From positions 1 through 5,464 of the forward strand of contig JAKAAU010000120.1 in the NCBI GenBank assembly GCA_021802165.1: a DNA stretch of 5,464 nucleotides, written 5' to 3'. This document shows positions 1-5,464 of the stretch, piece by piece. The notes under the pieces are model-generated. The model had not been told where the DNA came from. It ran no database searches and was given only the letters and a program-made list of their open reading frames with translations. The DNA is from Thermoplasmata archaeon. GTDB lineage: Archaea > Thermoplasmatota > Thermoplasmata > Thermoplasmatales > Thermoplasmataceae. Each line of letters opens with the position of its first letter. Within the stretch, counting starts at the first letter, position 1. Position numbers and translations under genes: made by a program.

Positions 1-465
1 GAGATTTAACCATGCCACCCATATTAAGATTGTTGATGCCACGCCGGTAATGCCAGAAAATGTTACTGCCAGGAAAGCAATTACTCCGATTATTATGTTT
101 GTGCCTGGCCCAGCAAGTGCGATTTTTCCCTCACTATCCCTGTCATACAGCCCTGCAAACTGGACTGCACCCGGGGCAGCAAAGATAAATCCGAACACCG
201 ATGTTATCAGTGCAAGAAGGATACCTACAGGCCATAACTTGAAAAATGCAACTGCACCGAGCCTTCTGGCAACTTCCCTGTGGGCCATTTCATGCATAAG
301 GAAAGCGGTTACAGTTACGGAGAACCCTATAAGTACTTCGATTTCCAGTGTTTTTATGTCCGGTACCCCACGAAGTCCACCATTGATCATAAGAGTGAAA
401 GCTATAGTTAAAACGATTACTGCTATTATAATATCATTTCCTTCGTTATTCCTGTTGTACATCAT
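1..465 (-). CDS. M50 / site-2-protease-type membrane zinc metalloprotease (C-terminus beyond window)
   Basis: This is the N-terminal 155 residues of an intramembrane zinc protease; the frame is open to the window edge. The translation shows a hydrophobic segment at about 11-27, a second at about 42-57 that runs into the zinc-binding HExxH motif (HEMAH, residues 58-62, E59 the presumed catalytic base), a third at about 72-97, the AGPGTN motif at 118-123 (the conserved GPxxN of site-2 proteases) leading into a fourth segment to about 136, and a fifth that starts at about 143 and ends in WLNL. WLNL is probably the beginning of the conserved N/DG region that carries the third zinc ligand, which would lie just outside the window. 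Family members cleave substrates within the membrane; no substrate can be named here. The start is the ATG at 465, which shares its A with the upstream TAA stop (TAATG); a second ATG follows at once at 462. No separate promoter is visible, so it is probably cotranscribed with the helical-repeat gene. Confidence 0.9.
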   Translation of the reverse strand, partial: MMYNRNNEGNDIIIAVIVLTIAFTLMINGGLRGVPDIKTLEIEVLIGFSVTVTAFLMHEMAHREVARRLGAVAFFKLWPVGILLALITSVFGFIFAAPGAVQFAGLYDRDSEGKIALAGPGTNIIIGVIAFLAVTFSGITGVASTILIWVAWLNL

Positions 466-3400
466 TAATTTAACATCCCATTTTTCATTTTTCCTGCAAT
501 GTATATTGCATCCATTAGTCCGACATTGTATTTCGTTATTATCTTAATAATATCAGGTTCATTGCCCATATCACCACTATTAATGGAACCCCCATTTTCA
601 GACAATTTCTCTATTTTATAATACCCTTCCATGCATCTCTTTATGAAAATATAGAAATTCTTTGATTTTATTACATTCCCGGTTACCTTATAAATGTGGT
701 ATATTTTTATATCCCTTATATCTGAAATACCAATTGTGTTTAGTCTGCCAATAATATTTACGGATTCGTTATTATATTCCTTGGCATCAATATAAGAATA
801 CGGTTCCTTGTTAGTAATGAATTCATAGACATCATTTGCAAGGTATGCAGGTACCATGGCACTTAGTTCGGCAGGTTGTGAAACTTTTTGATCCACGTAC
901 TCCGTATCAAATACTTTTTTAGTGACTTCCACTATCATTCTTGTTCTATAGGAAGATCTGAGTTTTGAATTTATGCTTTCACTGGTATCTACATTGATAA
1001 TACCGTGATAATCATGCATTAATGCTCTCGTTGCCGCGTAGTTAAATAATTTAATCTGTGAATATATCCAGTATTTTATGTTCTCTGCATTTACAAATTC
1101 CCTGTTGTTATTAAATATGTTTGCCAGCGAACTATAATCCCTCAGGTCATAAAAAATATGCACCATTCTATTAAATGATGAAATATCCTTTTTCTCATGG
1201 AAGCGATCATAAGTGGTTTCGAGAGCCTCGTTTAAATTCCCATTCTGAATTAAAGAATTTATAAGGCGTTCAAAAAGTATGTTTTCATCCGGATAATAGC
1301 TGATAAGTGTTTTCAGGATGTCTATCTCATCCTCATATAGTTCCAGTTCATCGAATTTGTTTGCAAGCAATTCACCCAGAATTTTGTCATGGCTTTTATT
1401 GAAAAGACCAACCATAAAGGTCTTTACCGGCATGTTTTCCCATGCACGTGTTATAAGGAACTCCGGTATTTTGATATTATTGTAATGATATTGCGTGATT
1501 TCCCTTACTTTTCCAAATTCTTTCCTGTTGTAATAATAGACCATCAAATGAAACCATTCCCCTGTGGATTCCATTGCATTAATAATGGCACTGGACAATG
1601 GGACACCCATAAAAAGTTCCTGAAAAAGTGGGTTTTTCACTGCAATACTATTTCTTACATATGCCAGGTTGAAGTATTCCAGAGATTTTTTTAATATCCT
1701 TTTGCTGTAATAGTAACTTGAAAGTATTATGTAACCTTCATAATACTTATTTTTATAATGTTCCAGAAAATATACGGCAGTCAGCTCATTATCCTTTTTC
1801 AGGATAGAATAATGATTTACCACATCCTCAGAATTTCCCCCATATAGAAGTGAAAGGGCAGAGTATTTAAGGACAGATTTATAGTCCCTCAAACAATAGC
1901 TTTTTAGCCTGTACAAATATACGTTTTTAATATCAATCTTTTCCAGATATTCCCTGAATTCCTCACTAACATCTATATTTCTGCTTACCACAAAATTGTA
2001 AATCATGCCAAAAATATCGGTAAAGCCTAAATCTATAGCAGATTTTGTGTAGGTTTCTGCATTTGTATTTTTTGCCAGAGCAATATTAATCCGCAATGCA
2101 AGGAAATCGACATTATCTAAAACAGAGATAGCTTCCTCAACATGCTTTATGGCATCCCCAAAATTTGAATCCTGAAATTCGATATACGCCCTGAAATAAT
2201 AATAAAATGCATCAGGGTCTTTGCTATACAAAGAATCCAGAATTGTTGAAGCTTCATGGTAACGTTTTGTTTTTATAAGTGCTTTAGTAATGGGATATAA
2301 AAAATATCTTGAATCGTTCATGTCGCCAATATCCTCTCCATTCTTTATGGATTCGATATTGGAAAGTATTGATGATATTATCTGATACCTGTCAATGTCA
2401 AGAAGGTTCCTTATGTAACGCCTGTCAAAAAAATTGTCCTTTCTGGTAGATGTGGCAAGTATATAGATTCCGGCCAGTGACCCGGCATTTTTTACTTTTC
2501 CGGCATATTTCATATAATCAAAATTTTTCCGCCCCTGCATATATGAGATTACCATTTCAAGAATTGTGCCCTGCTTATTTATACTATTAAACTTCCTGAT
2601 ATTTTCATTAGTTTTTATTTTTTCAAAGATACTATCAACTACCCTACCGGAATCAAGTAAAGATCGCTCTGTCGTTATAATCTCAATGGCATCTTCAATT
2701 CTGTTTAAATATATAAGTGAACTGCAATATTCCGGTTTAAACTCATTAATCAGGTTCTTTTCAGTTACGTATGAAAGAATCTTGCTGTACTCCTGATTTT
2801 CATACAGGTAATTGACAATAATTCTATAATTTTCATGATCTGTATTTCCCTTTTCTATCAATTGTATTGCAATTTTATATAACATTTCCTGATTGTCTAC
2901 CGCTCTGAAATATTTAGCAAATAACTCCAGTACTTCAGTATCATCGCCAAAATTTGACCGGTACCTGTTTAAATCCAATTCAGCTTCACTATATAAATCA
3001 AGTACAATTTCACTCTCAATTTTATAAAGCAACAATTTTTTATTTGTTCCCAGATTTTTTTCTATTAAGTTTATATAATTAATAAGGGAATAATAATCTT
3101 TAATTGCATAAGTAATATCTATAATTCGCTCAAGAACATTTTTATCTTCGTTATAATAAATATACTTATAAATTTTTAAAGCATTTTCATAATAGCCGAG
3201 GTGATAATATGCATCAGCCAATAATGCATTATCCGGTTCATTAACATCTGAAAATTCTACAACTTTTTCGTATTCTCCAAGATATGAATAGTATTTTCTG
3301 ATATCTATATTATTATAATGAATACGGTTTTTATGGATATCATGCAGCAACTCTTTGAGTTTATCCTTCTGGTTAAATTCTACATAAATATCTGCCAGGG

Positions 3401-3971
3401 AAAAATAACAGGTTGAATAAGGTATTTTTGAAATACATATAGAAAGAATTTTCTCAAGGTCATTGATACTGCCGTTTGTTTGAAAAAGTGCAGTTAATCG
3501 CCGGATTTCCTGCTCACCCGGCATTGTGGCAAAATATTCTTTGAATATGCCCTCATCAAATACTCCTGCAATAGATAGGTATTCTACAGCCTTTTCCGGT
3601 TGTGATTTATTTATCAATTCATCAAAATCTTTTTTAACATTGGCCAGGCTTAAAATATCTATATTAGATGTAACAAAATGAATGAAATCGTCAATCTTTC
3701 CATCAGAATATAATTTTAAAGCTTTATATTCCAGTATCAGAGGGCTTTTATCATCTATATATGTAAGGGCACTGTAAAGGTCAGCTGATATTTCAGCATC
3801 CCTGAGTGCATTTAACAATATATCAGAAATCTGTGTGTCATATACCTCCCTGATAGCATTTTTTTCTTTAATAATGAAACCGGTAAATATATCAATGTTG
3901 TTCTTTTCTATAGATTTCTTTAACATTGTCTTTAATTTCTTTCTTACCATTAGACGCTCTACGGCGATCAT
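465..3971 (-). CDS. Giant TPR-like helical-repeat protein, function unknown
   Basis: An uninterrupted frame of 1168 codons encodes a soluble, tyrosine- and isoleucine-rich helical protein with no signal peptide or membrane segment. Degenerate TPR/SEL1-like helix pairs recur along residues 1 to about 985. The clearest are at about 248-276 (AYYHLGYYENALKIYK), a tandem pair at 560-587 and 589-619 (RAYIEF, then FGDAIKHVEEAI), and 898-929 (LIQNGNLNEALETTYDRF); weaker ones lie near 188-212, 412-432 and 747-774. Residues about 1000-1125 look different (contains SAMVPAYLANDVYEFI), followed by a Gly/Ser/Asn linker near 1126-1139 and a final helix. TPR arrays bind proteins, so a scaffold or adaptor role is likely, but I recognise no specific family. 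I chose the ATG at 3971 because a TATA-like box is centred about 26 bp upstream, as expected for a leaderless archaeal mRNA. Alternatives are TTG at 3974 and ATG at 3950. The stop overlaps the start of the M50 protease gene, implying one operon. Confidence 0.88.
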   Translation of the reverse strand: MIAVERLMVRKKLKTMLKKSIEKNNIDIFTGFIIKEKNAIREVYDTQISDILLNALRDAEISADLYSALTYIDDKSPLILEYKALKLYSDGKIDDFIHFVTSNIDILSLANVKKDFDELINKSQPEKAVEYLSIAGVFDEGIFKEYFATMPGEQEIRRLTALFQTNGSINDLEKILSICISKIPYSTCYFSLADIYVEFNQKDKLKELLHDIHKNRIHYNNIDIRKYYSYLGEYEKVVEFSDVNEPDNALLADAYYHLGYYENALKIYKYIYYNEDKNVLERIIDITYAIKDYYSLINYINLIEKNLGTNKKLLLYKIESEIVLDLYSEAELDLNRYRSNFGDDTEVLELFAKYFRAVDNQEMLYKIAIQLIEKGNTDHENYRIIVNYLYENQEYSKILSYVTEKNLINEFKPEYCSSLIYLNRIEDAIEIITTERSLLDSGRVVDSIFEKIKTNENIRKFNSINKQGTILEMVISYMQGRKNFDYMKYAGKVKNAGSLAGIYILATSTRKDNFFDRRYIRNLLDIDRYQIISSILSNIESIKNGEDIGDMNDSRYFLYPITKALIKTKRYHEASTILDSLYSKDPDAFYYYFRAYIEFQDSNFGDAIKHVEEAISVLDNVDFLALRINIALAKNTNAETYTKSAIDLGFTDIFGMIYNFVVSRNIDVSEEFREYLEKIDIKNVYLYRLKSYCLRDYKSVLKYSALSLLYGGNSEDVVNHYSILKKDNELTAVYFLEHYKNKYYEGYIILSSYYYSKRILKKSLEYFNLAYVRNSIAVKNPLFQELFMGVPLSSAIINAMESTGEWFHLMVYYYNRKEFGKVREITQYHYNNIKIPEFLITRAWENMPVKTFMVGLFNKSHDKILGELLANKFDELELYEDEIDILKTLISYYPDENILFERLINSLIQNGNLNEALETTYDRFHEKKDISSFNRMVHIFYDLRDYSSLANIFNNNREFVNAENIKYWIYSQIKLFNYAATRALMHDYHGIINVDTSESINSKLRSSYRTRMIVEVTKKVFDTEYVDQKVSQPAELSAMVPAYLANDVYEFITNKEPYSYIDAKEYNNESVNIIGRLNTIGISDIRDIKIYHIYKVTGNVIKSKNFYIFIKRCMEGYYKIEKLSENGGSINSGDMGNEPDIIKIITKYNVGLMDAIYIAGKMKNGMLN

Positions 3972-3992
3972 CAATAGTGTAGTTTCACGATG

Positions 3993-4000
3993 GTATATTA
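3993..4000 (-). promoter_or_regulatory. TATA-like box for the helical-repeat/protease operon
   Basis: The minus strand reads TAATATAC here, centred about 26 bp before the ATG at 3971. That is the usual distance from an archaeal TATA box to the transcription start, so the mRNA would begin at or next to the start codon (leaderless). No Shine-Dalgarno-like sequence precedes the ATG, which fits. This is motif reading only. Confidence 0.5.
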
Positions 4001-4082
4001 GTTTATTGCAATTCTGAGCCTATTAAAATTCTAGAAGGTTTTTATTTACTATTCTATTCCATTTTTAATATGTCGCAGCACG

Positions 4083-4163
4083 CTATCTTCCTGCATTTAG
4101 TTGCCGTTGAATCAGCATCCCGGACTCTCTGGACTTGCTTAACTTCTTTCCCACGTTAAACAT
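4083..4163 (-). pseudogene. Possible relic of an IS605/IS1341-type TnpB C-terminus (26-codon frame)
   Basis: An ATG at 4163 opens a 26-codon frame ending in TAG at 4085-4083. Its product is basic and ends RESGMLIQRQLNAGR. RQLNA resembles the D/QRxLNAxxNI block at the C-terminal RuvC motif of TnpB-type proteins. Reading on past the stop in another frame gives ACCDILKME, which could continue such a block after a frameshift. The stretch is also more GC-rich than its surroundings, as expected of foreign DNA. The match is short and recalled from family knowledge, not searched. Alternatives are a genuine 26-residue basic peptide, or a non-coding RNA: the minus-strand RNA can form a small hairpin at 4102-4117 (UGCUG, loop of 6, CGGCA) that relies on a G-U pair. 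Confidence 0.22.
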
Positions 4164-4202
4164 TTATTAAGATTACATTTTAGGTACAAAGAAAAATTTC
4201 AT

Positions 4203-4210
4203 TATATATT
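4203..4210 (-). promoter_or_regulatory. Orphan TATA-like box in the intergenic region
   Basis: The minus strand reads ATATATAA in the context GGGAATATATAATG. It lies about 40-47 bp upstream of the ATG of the 26-codon frame, so a transcript would start near 4181, giving that frame a leader of about 18 nt or starting a small RNA that crosses the GC-richer island. It could also be chance in AT-rich DNA, or a distal promoter giving the helical-repeat gene a long leader. Confidence 0.25.
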
Positions 4211-4290
4211 CCCAATACTTATTTACAGGACACACAATCTTTTGAATTAGTTCAATGAAAACTTATGCACGAATTCATATATGCGCAGAC

Positions 4291-4300
4291 AAGAAAAAAT
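4291..4300 (-). terminator. U-tract terminator after the methyltransferase gene
   Basis: Seven bases after the methyltransferase stop codon the minus strand runs into ATTTTTTCTT, including six consecutive T. Archaeal intrinsic termination needs little more than a U-rich tract, and no stable hairpin precedes this one. Its position at the end of the Trm112-like/methyltransferase unit supports the call. Confidence 0.45.
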
Positions 4301-4306
4301 TCTAAA

Positions 4307-5005
4307 TTATTTAATGACTTCTGTATCCTTTTTAGTACCAATAAAAATGTATACCGATCCAAAGGCTTTCTCCTCAAATGTTACCACATCCATATATTTT
4401 TTAATTATCTCACGAATTGATGAGTTTGGTGTCAGCCTTTTATATATGTAATAAATGAATCTATAATCTTTTGATTTCTCCCCCGTTAATTTTGCAATAT
4501 AAGGTTGAAAATATTTTAAATAAAATCCGGTGATAAAACTGTAAAATTTATTATCTGATTTTCCCATTGCTATAACTCCCACTGTGCCATTAGAAACACG
4601 GACCATTTCCCTGATAACATCTTCTATATTATCCGCAGCATGCAGGGCAAACGTACTCATAACTGAATCAAAAGAATTGTCACGGAAGGGCAAATTGTTA
4701 AATGATGCAAGGACTCTTGTGGAGTCAACTATCGACATGTTCAACATATTTTCTGAATAATCGGTCATTACTACATATGTTTCCTTAATCTGTTTTATAA
4801 TATATGTCAATTCACCCTTTCCGCTTGCAACATCAAGAATTTTTTCCGGCTGTGAAATGTGGAATATTCCATCTACAAGTCTGGTTCTCCACTTTACATC
4901 CTGAAAAAATGAGATTAATGCGTTGGCTCTGTCATATGATTTCGGAATTTTATTATAAACATCCCTTAAATCTTTGTCATCAGACATAAACCTATTTTCT
5001 TTCAT
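4307..5005 (-). CDS. UbiE/MenG-type class I SAM-dependent methyltransferase
   Basis: A 232-residue protein, close to the usual length of the UbiE/COQ5 family. The N-terminus has the family block YDRANALISFFQDVKWR (24-40), comparable to the YDxxNxxxSxxxxxxWR of UbiE. Motif I, the SAM-binding glycine loop, is ILDVASGKG (56-64). The acidic residue expected to bind the SAM ribose is in VVMTDYS (78-84, D82). LPFRDNSFDSVMSTFALH (105-122) matches the post-motif region, followed by an REMVRVS helix (132-138). The C-terminal strand GSVYIFIGTKK also fits UbiE. In that family the reaction is C-methylation of demethylmenaquinone; Thermoplasma species make menaquinone-type quinones, so a quinone role is plausible, but the quinone-specific assignment is an inference. 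Its upstream neighbour is a Trm112-like protein, which leaves open a Trm112-dependent RNA or protein methyltransferase. I chose the ATG at 5005 because a TATA-like box lies about 25 bp before it; an in-frame ATG at 4987 is the alternative. Confidence 0.85.
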   Translation of the reverse strand: MKENRFMSDDKDLRDVYNKIPKSYDRANALISFFQDVKWRTRLVDGIFHISQPEKILDVASGKGELTYIIKQIKETYVVMTDYSENMLNMSIVDSTRVLASFNNLPFRDNSFDSVMSTFALHAADNIEDVIREMVRVSNGTVGVIAMGKSDNKFYSFITGFYLKYFQPYIAKLTGEKSKDYRFIYYIYKRLTPNSSIREIIKKYMDVVTFEEKAFGSVYIFIGTKKDTEVIK

Positions 5006-5023
5006 TTAAAATCCACTTCTTTT

Positions 5024-5034
5024 TAAATATATGT
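5024..5034 (-). promoter_or_regulatory. TATA-like box for the methyltransferase gene
   Basis: The minus strand reads ATATATTTAAA, centred about 24 bp upstream of the ATG at 5005, which again fits a leaderless or nearly leaderless transcript. A weak purine stretch (AGAAGTGGA) lies between box and start but is not a convincing Shine-Dalgarno site. The methyltransferase may therefore be made both from its own promoter and by read-through from the Trm112-like gene. Confidence 0.45.
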
Positions 5035-5041
5035 CACAGCA

Positions 5042-5055
5042 TATCATATTCATGA
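5042..5055. repeat. Short inverted repeat between the Trm112-like and methyltransferase genes
   Basis: ATCAT and ATGAT flank a 4-base spacer (ATTC) within the 52-bp gap, just upstream of the methyltransferase TATA-like box. It could be an operator half-site pair, or could arise by chance in AT-rich DNA; the stem is too weak for a hairpin terminator. Confidence 0.2.
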
Positions 5056-5057
5056 TT

Positions 5058-5411
5058 CTATGTTTTTTCGAGTACCTTAATATTAAATGGTTTTCCATTG
5101 TTTATTACAATATCAGGCAGATCACTTTTATATTTTGTAAGAAATTCCATATCTTTCTTTTCATCCCTGTAGGTATCAGGCAGCAATATGTGTATGCTAT
5201 TGATTATGGGATACCATCTTCCACAGGTATTGCATAGCAATATGCCGTTTTTCATATCACGATTCGCTCCGTCGTTGTTAGAATCTGTATACGTGTGCTC
5301 CCCGTGCCCTGGAATTATAACATTATCACCTTCTTCTCTAATTACGGATTTAGAAAATGAATTGCCCCTGCACATAGGGCATGCAATCAGGTCTATTAAA
5401 TCATATTGCAT
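5058..5411 (-). CDS. Trm112-like zinc-ribbon protein
   Basis: A 117-residue protein that follows the Trm112/YcaR layout. An N-terminal helix, LIDLIACPMC, gives the first zinc pair (C11, C14). The second pair is in LLCNTCGRWYPI (C60, C63) and is followed by the diagnostic NSIHILLPD (71-79). Stand-alone prokaryotic Trm112-like proteins are commonly about 60-70 residues. This one is longer because of a polar insert between the cysteine pairs (about 24-55, containing GHGEH) and an extension of about 38 residues after LPD. Trm112 is known as a small zinc-binding partner that stabilises and activates several class I methyltransferases in eukaryotes and archaea. Here it lies 52 bp upstream of a class I methyltransferase on the same strand, which suggests a partner relation. 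The ATG at 5411 is the only start that keeps the full family N-terminus; an upstream ATG at 5419 is in another frame and soon stops. It could instead be a zinc-ribbon protein of the same fold with no methyltransferase role. Confidence 0.82.
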   Translation of the reverse strand: MQYDLIDLIACPMCRGNSFSKSVIREEGDNVIIPGHGEHTYTDSNNDGANRDMKNGILLCNTCGRWYPIINSIHILLPDTYRDEKKDMEFLTKYKSDLPDIVINNGKPFNIKVLEKT

Positions 5412-5439
5412 TTAAACATCTACTATCTTTAACCGGATT

Positions 5440-5450
5440 GTATATATATG
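5440..5450 (-). promoter_or_regulatory. TATA-like box for the Trm112-like gene
   Basis: The minus strand reads CATATATATACA, centred about 34-35 bp before the ATG at 5411. Transcription would start near 5420 and leave a leader of roughly 8-10 nt with no obvious ribosome binding site. The remaining bases to the right edge show no gene. Confidence 0.45.
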
Positions 5451-5464
5451 TTTTTTTATATGCT

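Larger units (their letters stand above)
3972..4306. other. Intergenic region between the methyltransferase and the helical-repeat gene
   Basis: About 335 bp without a convincing gene. From right to left on the minus strand it holds a U-tract just after the methyltransferase stop, an orphan TATA-like box (4203-4210), a GC-richer island (about 4071-4155, 43 G or C of 85 bases by hand count) with a 26-codon open frame, an 8-bp palindrome TTCTAGAA (4029-4036) and the TATA-like box of the downstream operon. No tRNA, rRNA, CRISPR or long repeat is seen. Confidence 0.7.

Noticed and set aside
50..547. A 165-codon open frame on the plus strand
   Set aside because: It is antisense to the M50 protease, whose HExxH and GPxxN motifs and membrane segments are clear; the plus-strand product is low in recognisable features.
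465..560. Final helix of the repeat protein (YNVGLMDAIYIA) resembles the last acidic helix of PIN-domain nucleases
   Set aside because: The other PIN elements, such as an N-terminal LDTN-type strand and the following acidic residues, are not visible upstream, so the likeness is probably that of a generic amphipathic helix.
1389..1694. A plus-strand open frame of 101 codons, with several similar shorter ones at 2566-2796, 3835-4017, 4804-4989, 5031-5237 and 5188-5415
   Set aside because: All but the 3' end of 3835-4017 and the 5' end of 5031-5237 lie antisense to well-supported minus-strand genes, and none shows a motif or promoter.
4029..4036. Palindrome TTCTAGAA upstream of the helical-repeat operon promoter, considered as an operator
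   Set aside because: It is only 8 bp long, does not extend, and is not repeated at the other promoters.
4102..4117. Hairpin with a TTCAA loop considered as a tRNA T-arm
   Set aside because: No acceptor, D or anticodon arms can be built around it and the loop register does not fit a T-loop.
4068..5041. A 13-base near-repeat, ATATGTCGCAGCA at 4068-4080 and ATATGTCACAGCA at 5029-5041
   Set aside because: One match of 12 in 13 bases is expected by chance in a window of this size; no further copies were seen.
5399..5419. Short frame starting at an ATG at 5419, just upstream of the Trm112-like start
   Set aside because: It encodes only seven residues before a stop and shows nothing to suggest a regulatory leader peptide.

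Overview
The window is AT-rich DNA in which every supportable gene lies on the minus strand. Three things point to a Thermoplasmata archaeon of the Ferroplasma/Picrophilus/Thermoplasma type: TATA-like boxes centred about 25 bp before start codons with no clear Shine-Dalgarno site (leaderless transcription), heavy use of ATA and AGA/AGG codons, and the gene families present. The lineage is an inference from style, not a database match.

Layout in the direction of transcription (right to left): (1) a Trm112-like zinc-ribbon protein (5411 to 5058); (2) after a 52-bp gap with its own TATA-like box, a UbiE/MenG-type class I SAM-dependent methyltransferase (5005 to 4307); (3) an intergenic stretch of about 330 bp (3972 to 4306) holding a U-tract terminator, an orphan TATA box and a GC-richer island with a 26-codon frame that may be a relic of an insertion-sequence TnpB gene or a small RNA; (4) a very large helical-repeat (TPR-like) protein of 1168 residues (3971 to 465); (5) overlapping its stop by one base (TAATG), the N-terminal part of an M50/site-2-protease-type membrane zinc metalloprotease, cut off by the left edge of the window.

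The genes form two functional pairs. Trm112-like proteins are known as zinc-binding partners that stabilise class I methyltransferases, so the first pair may be an activator and its enzyme, or simply neighbours. The second pair joins a large soluble repeat scaffold to an intramembrane protease through a one-base stop/start overlap, which suggests coupled translation and possibly a physical or regulatory partnership. The scaffold has no recognised function and its C-terminal 170 residues are not TPR-like; it is the least explained part of the window.
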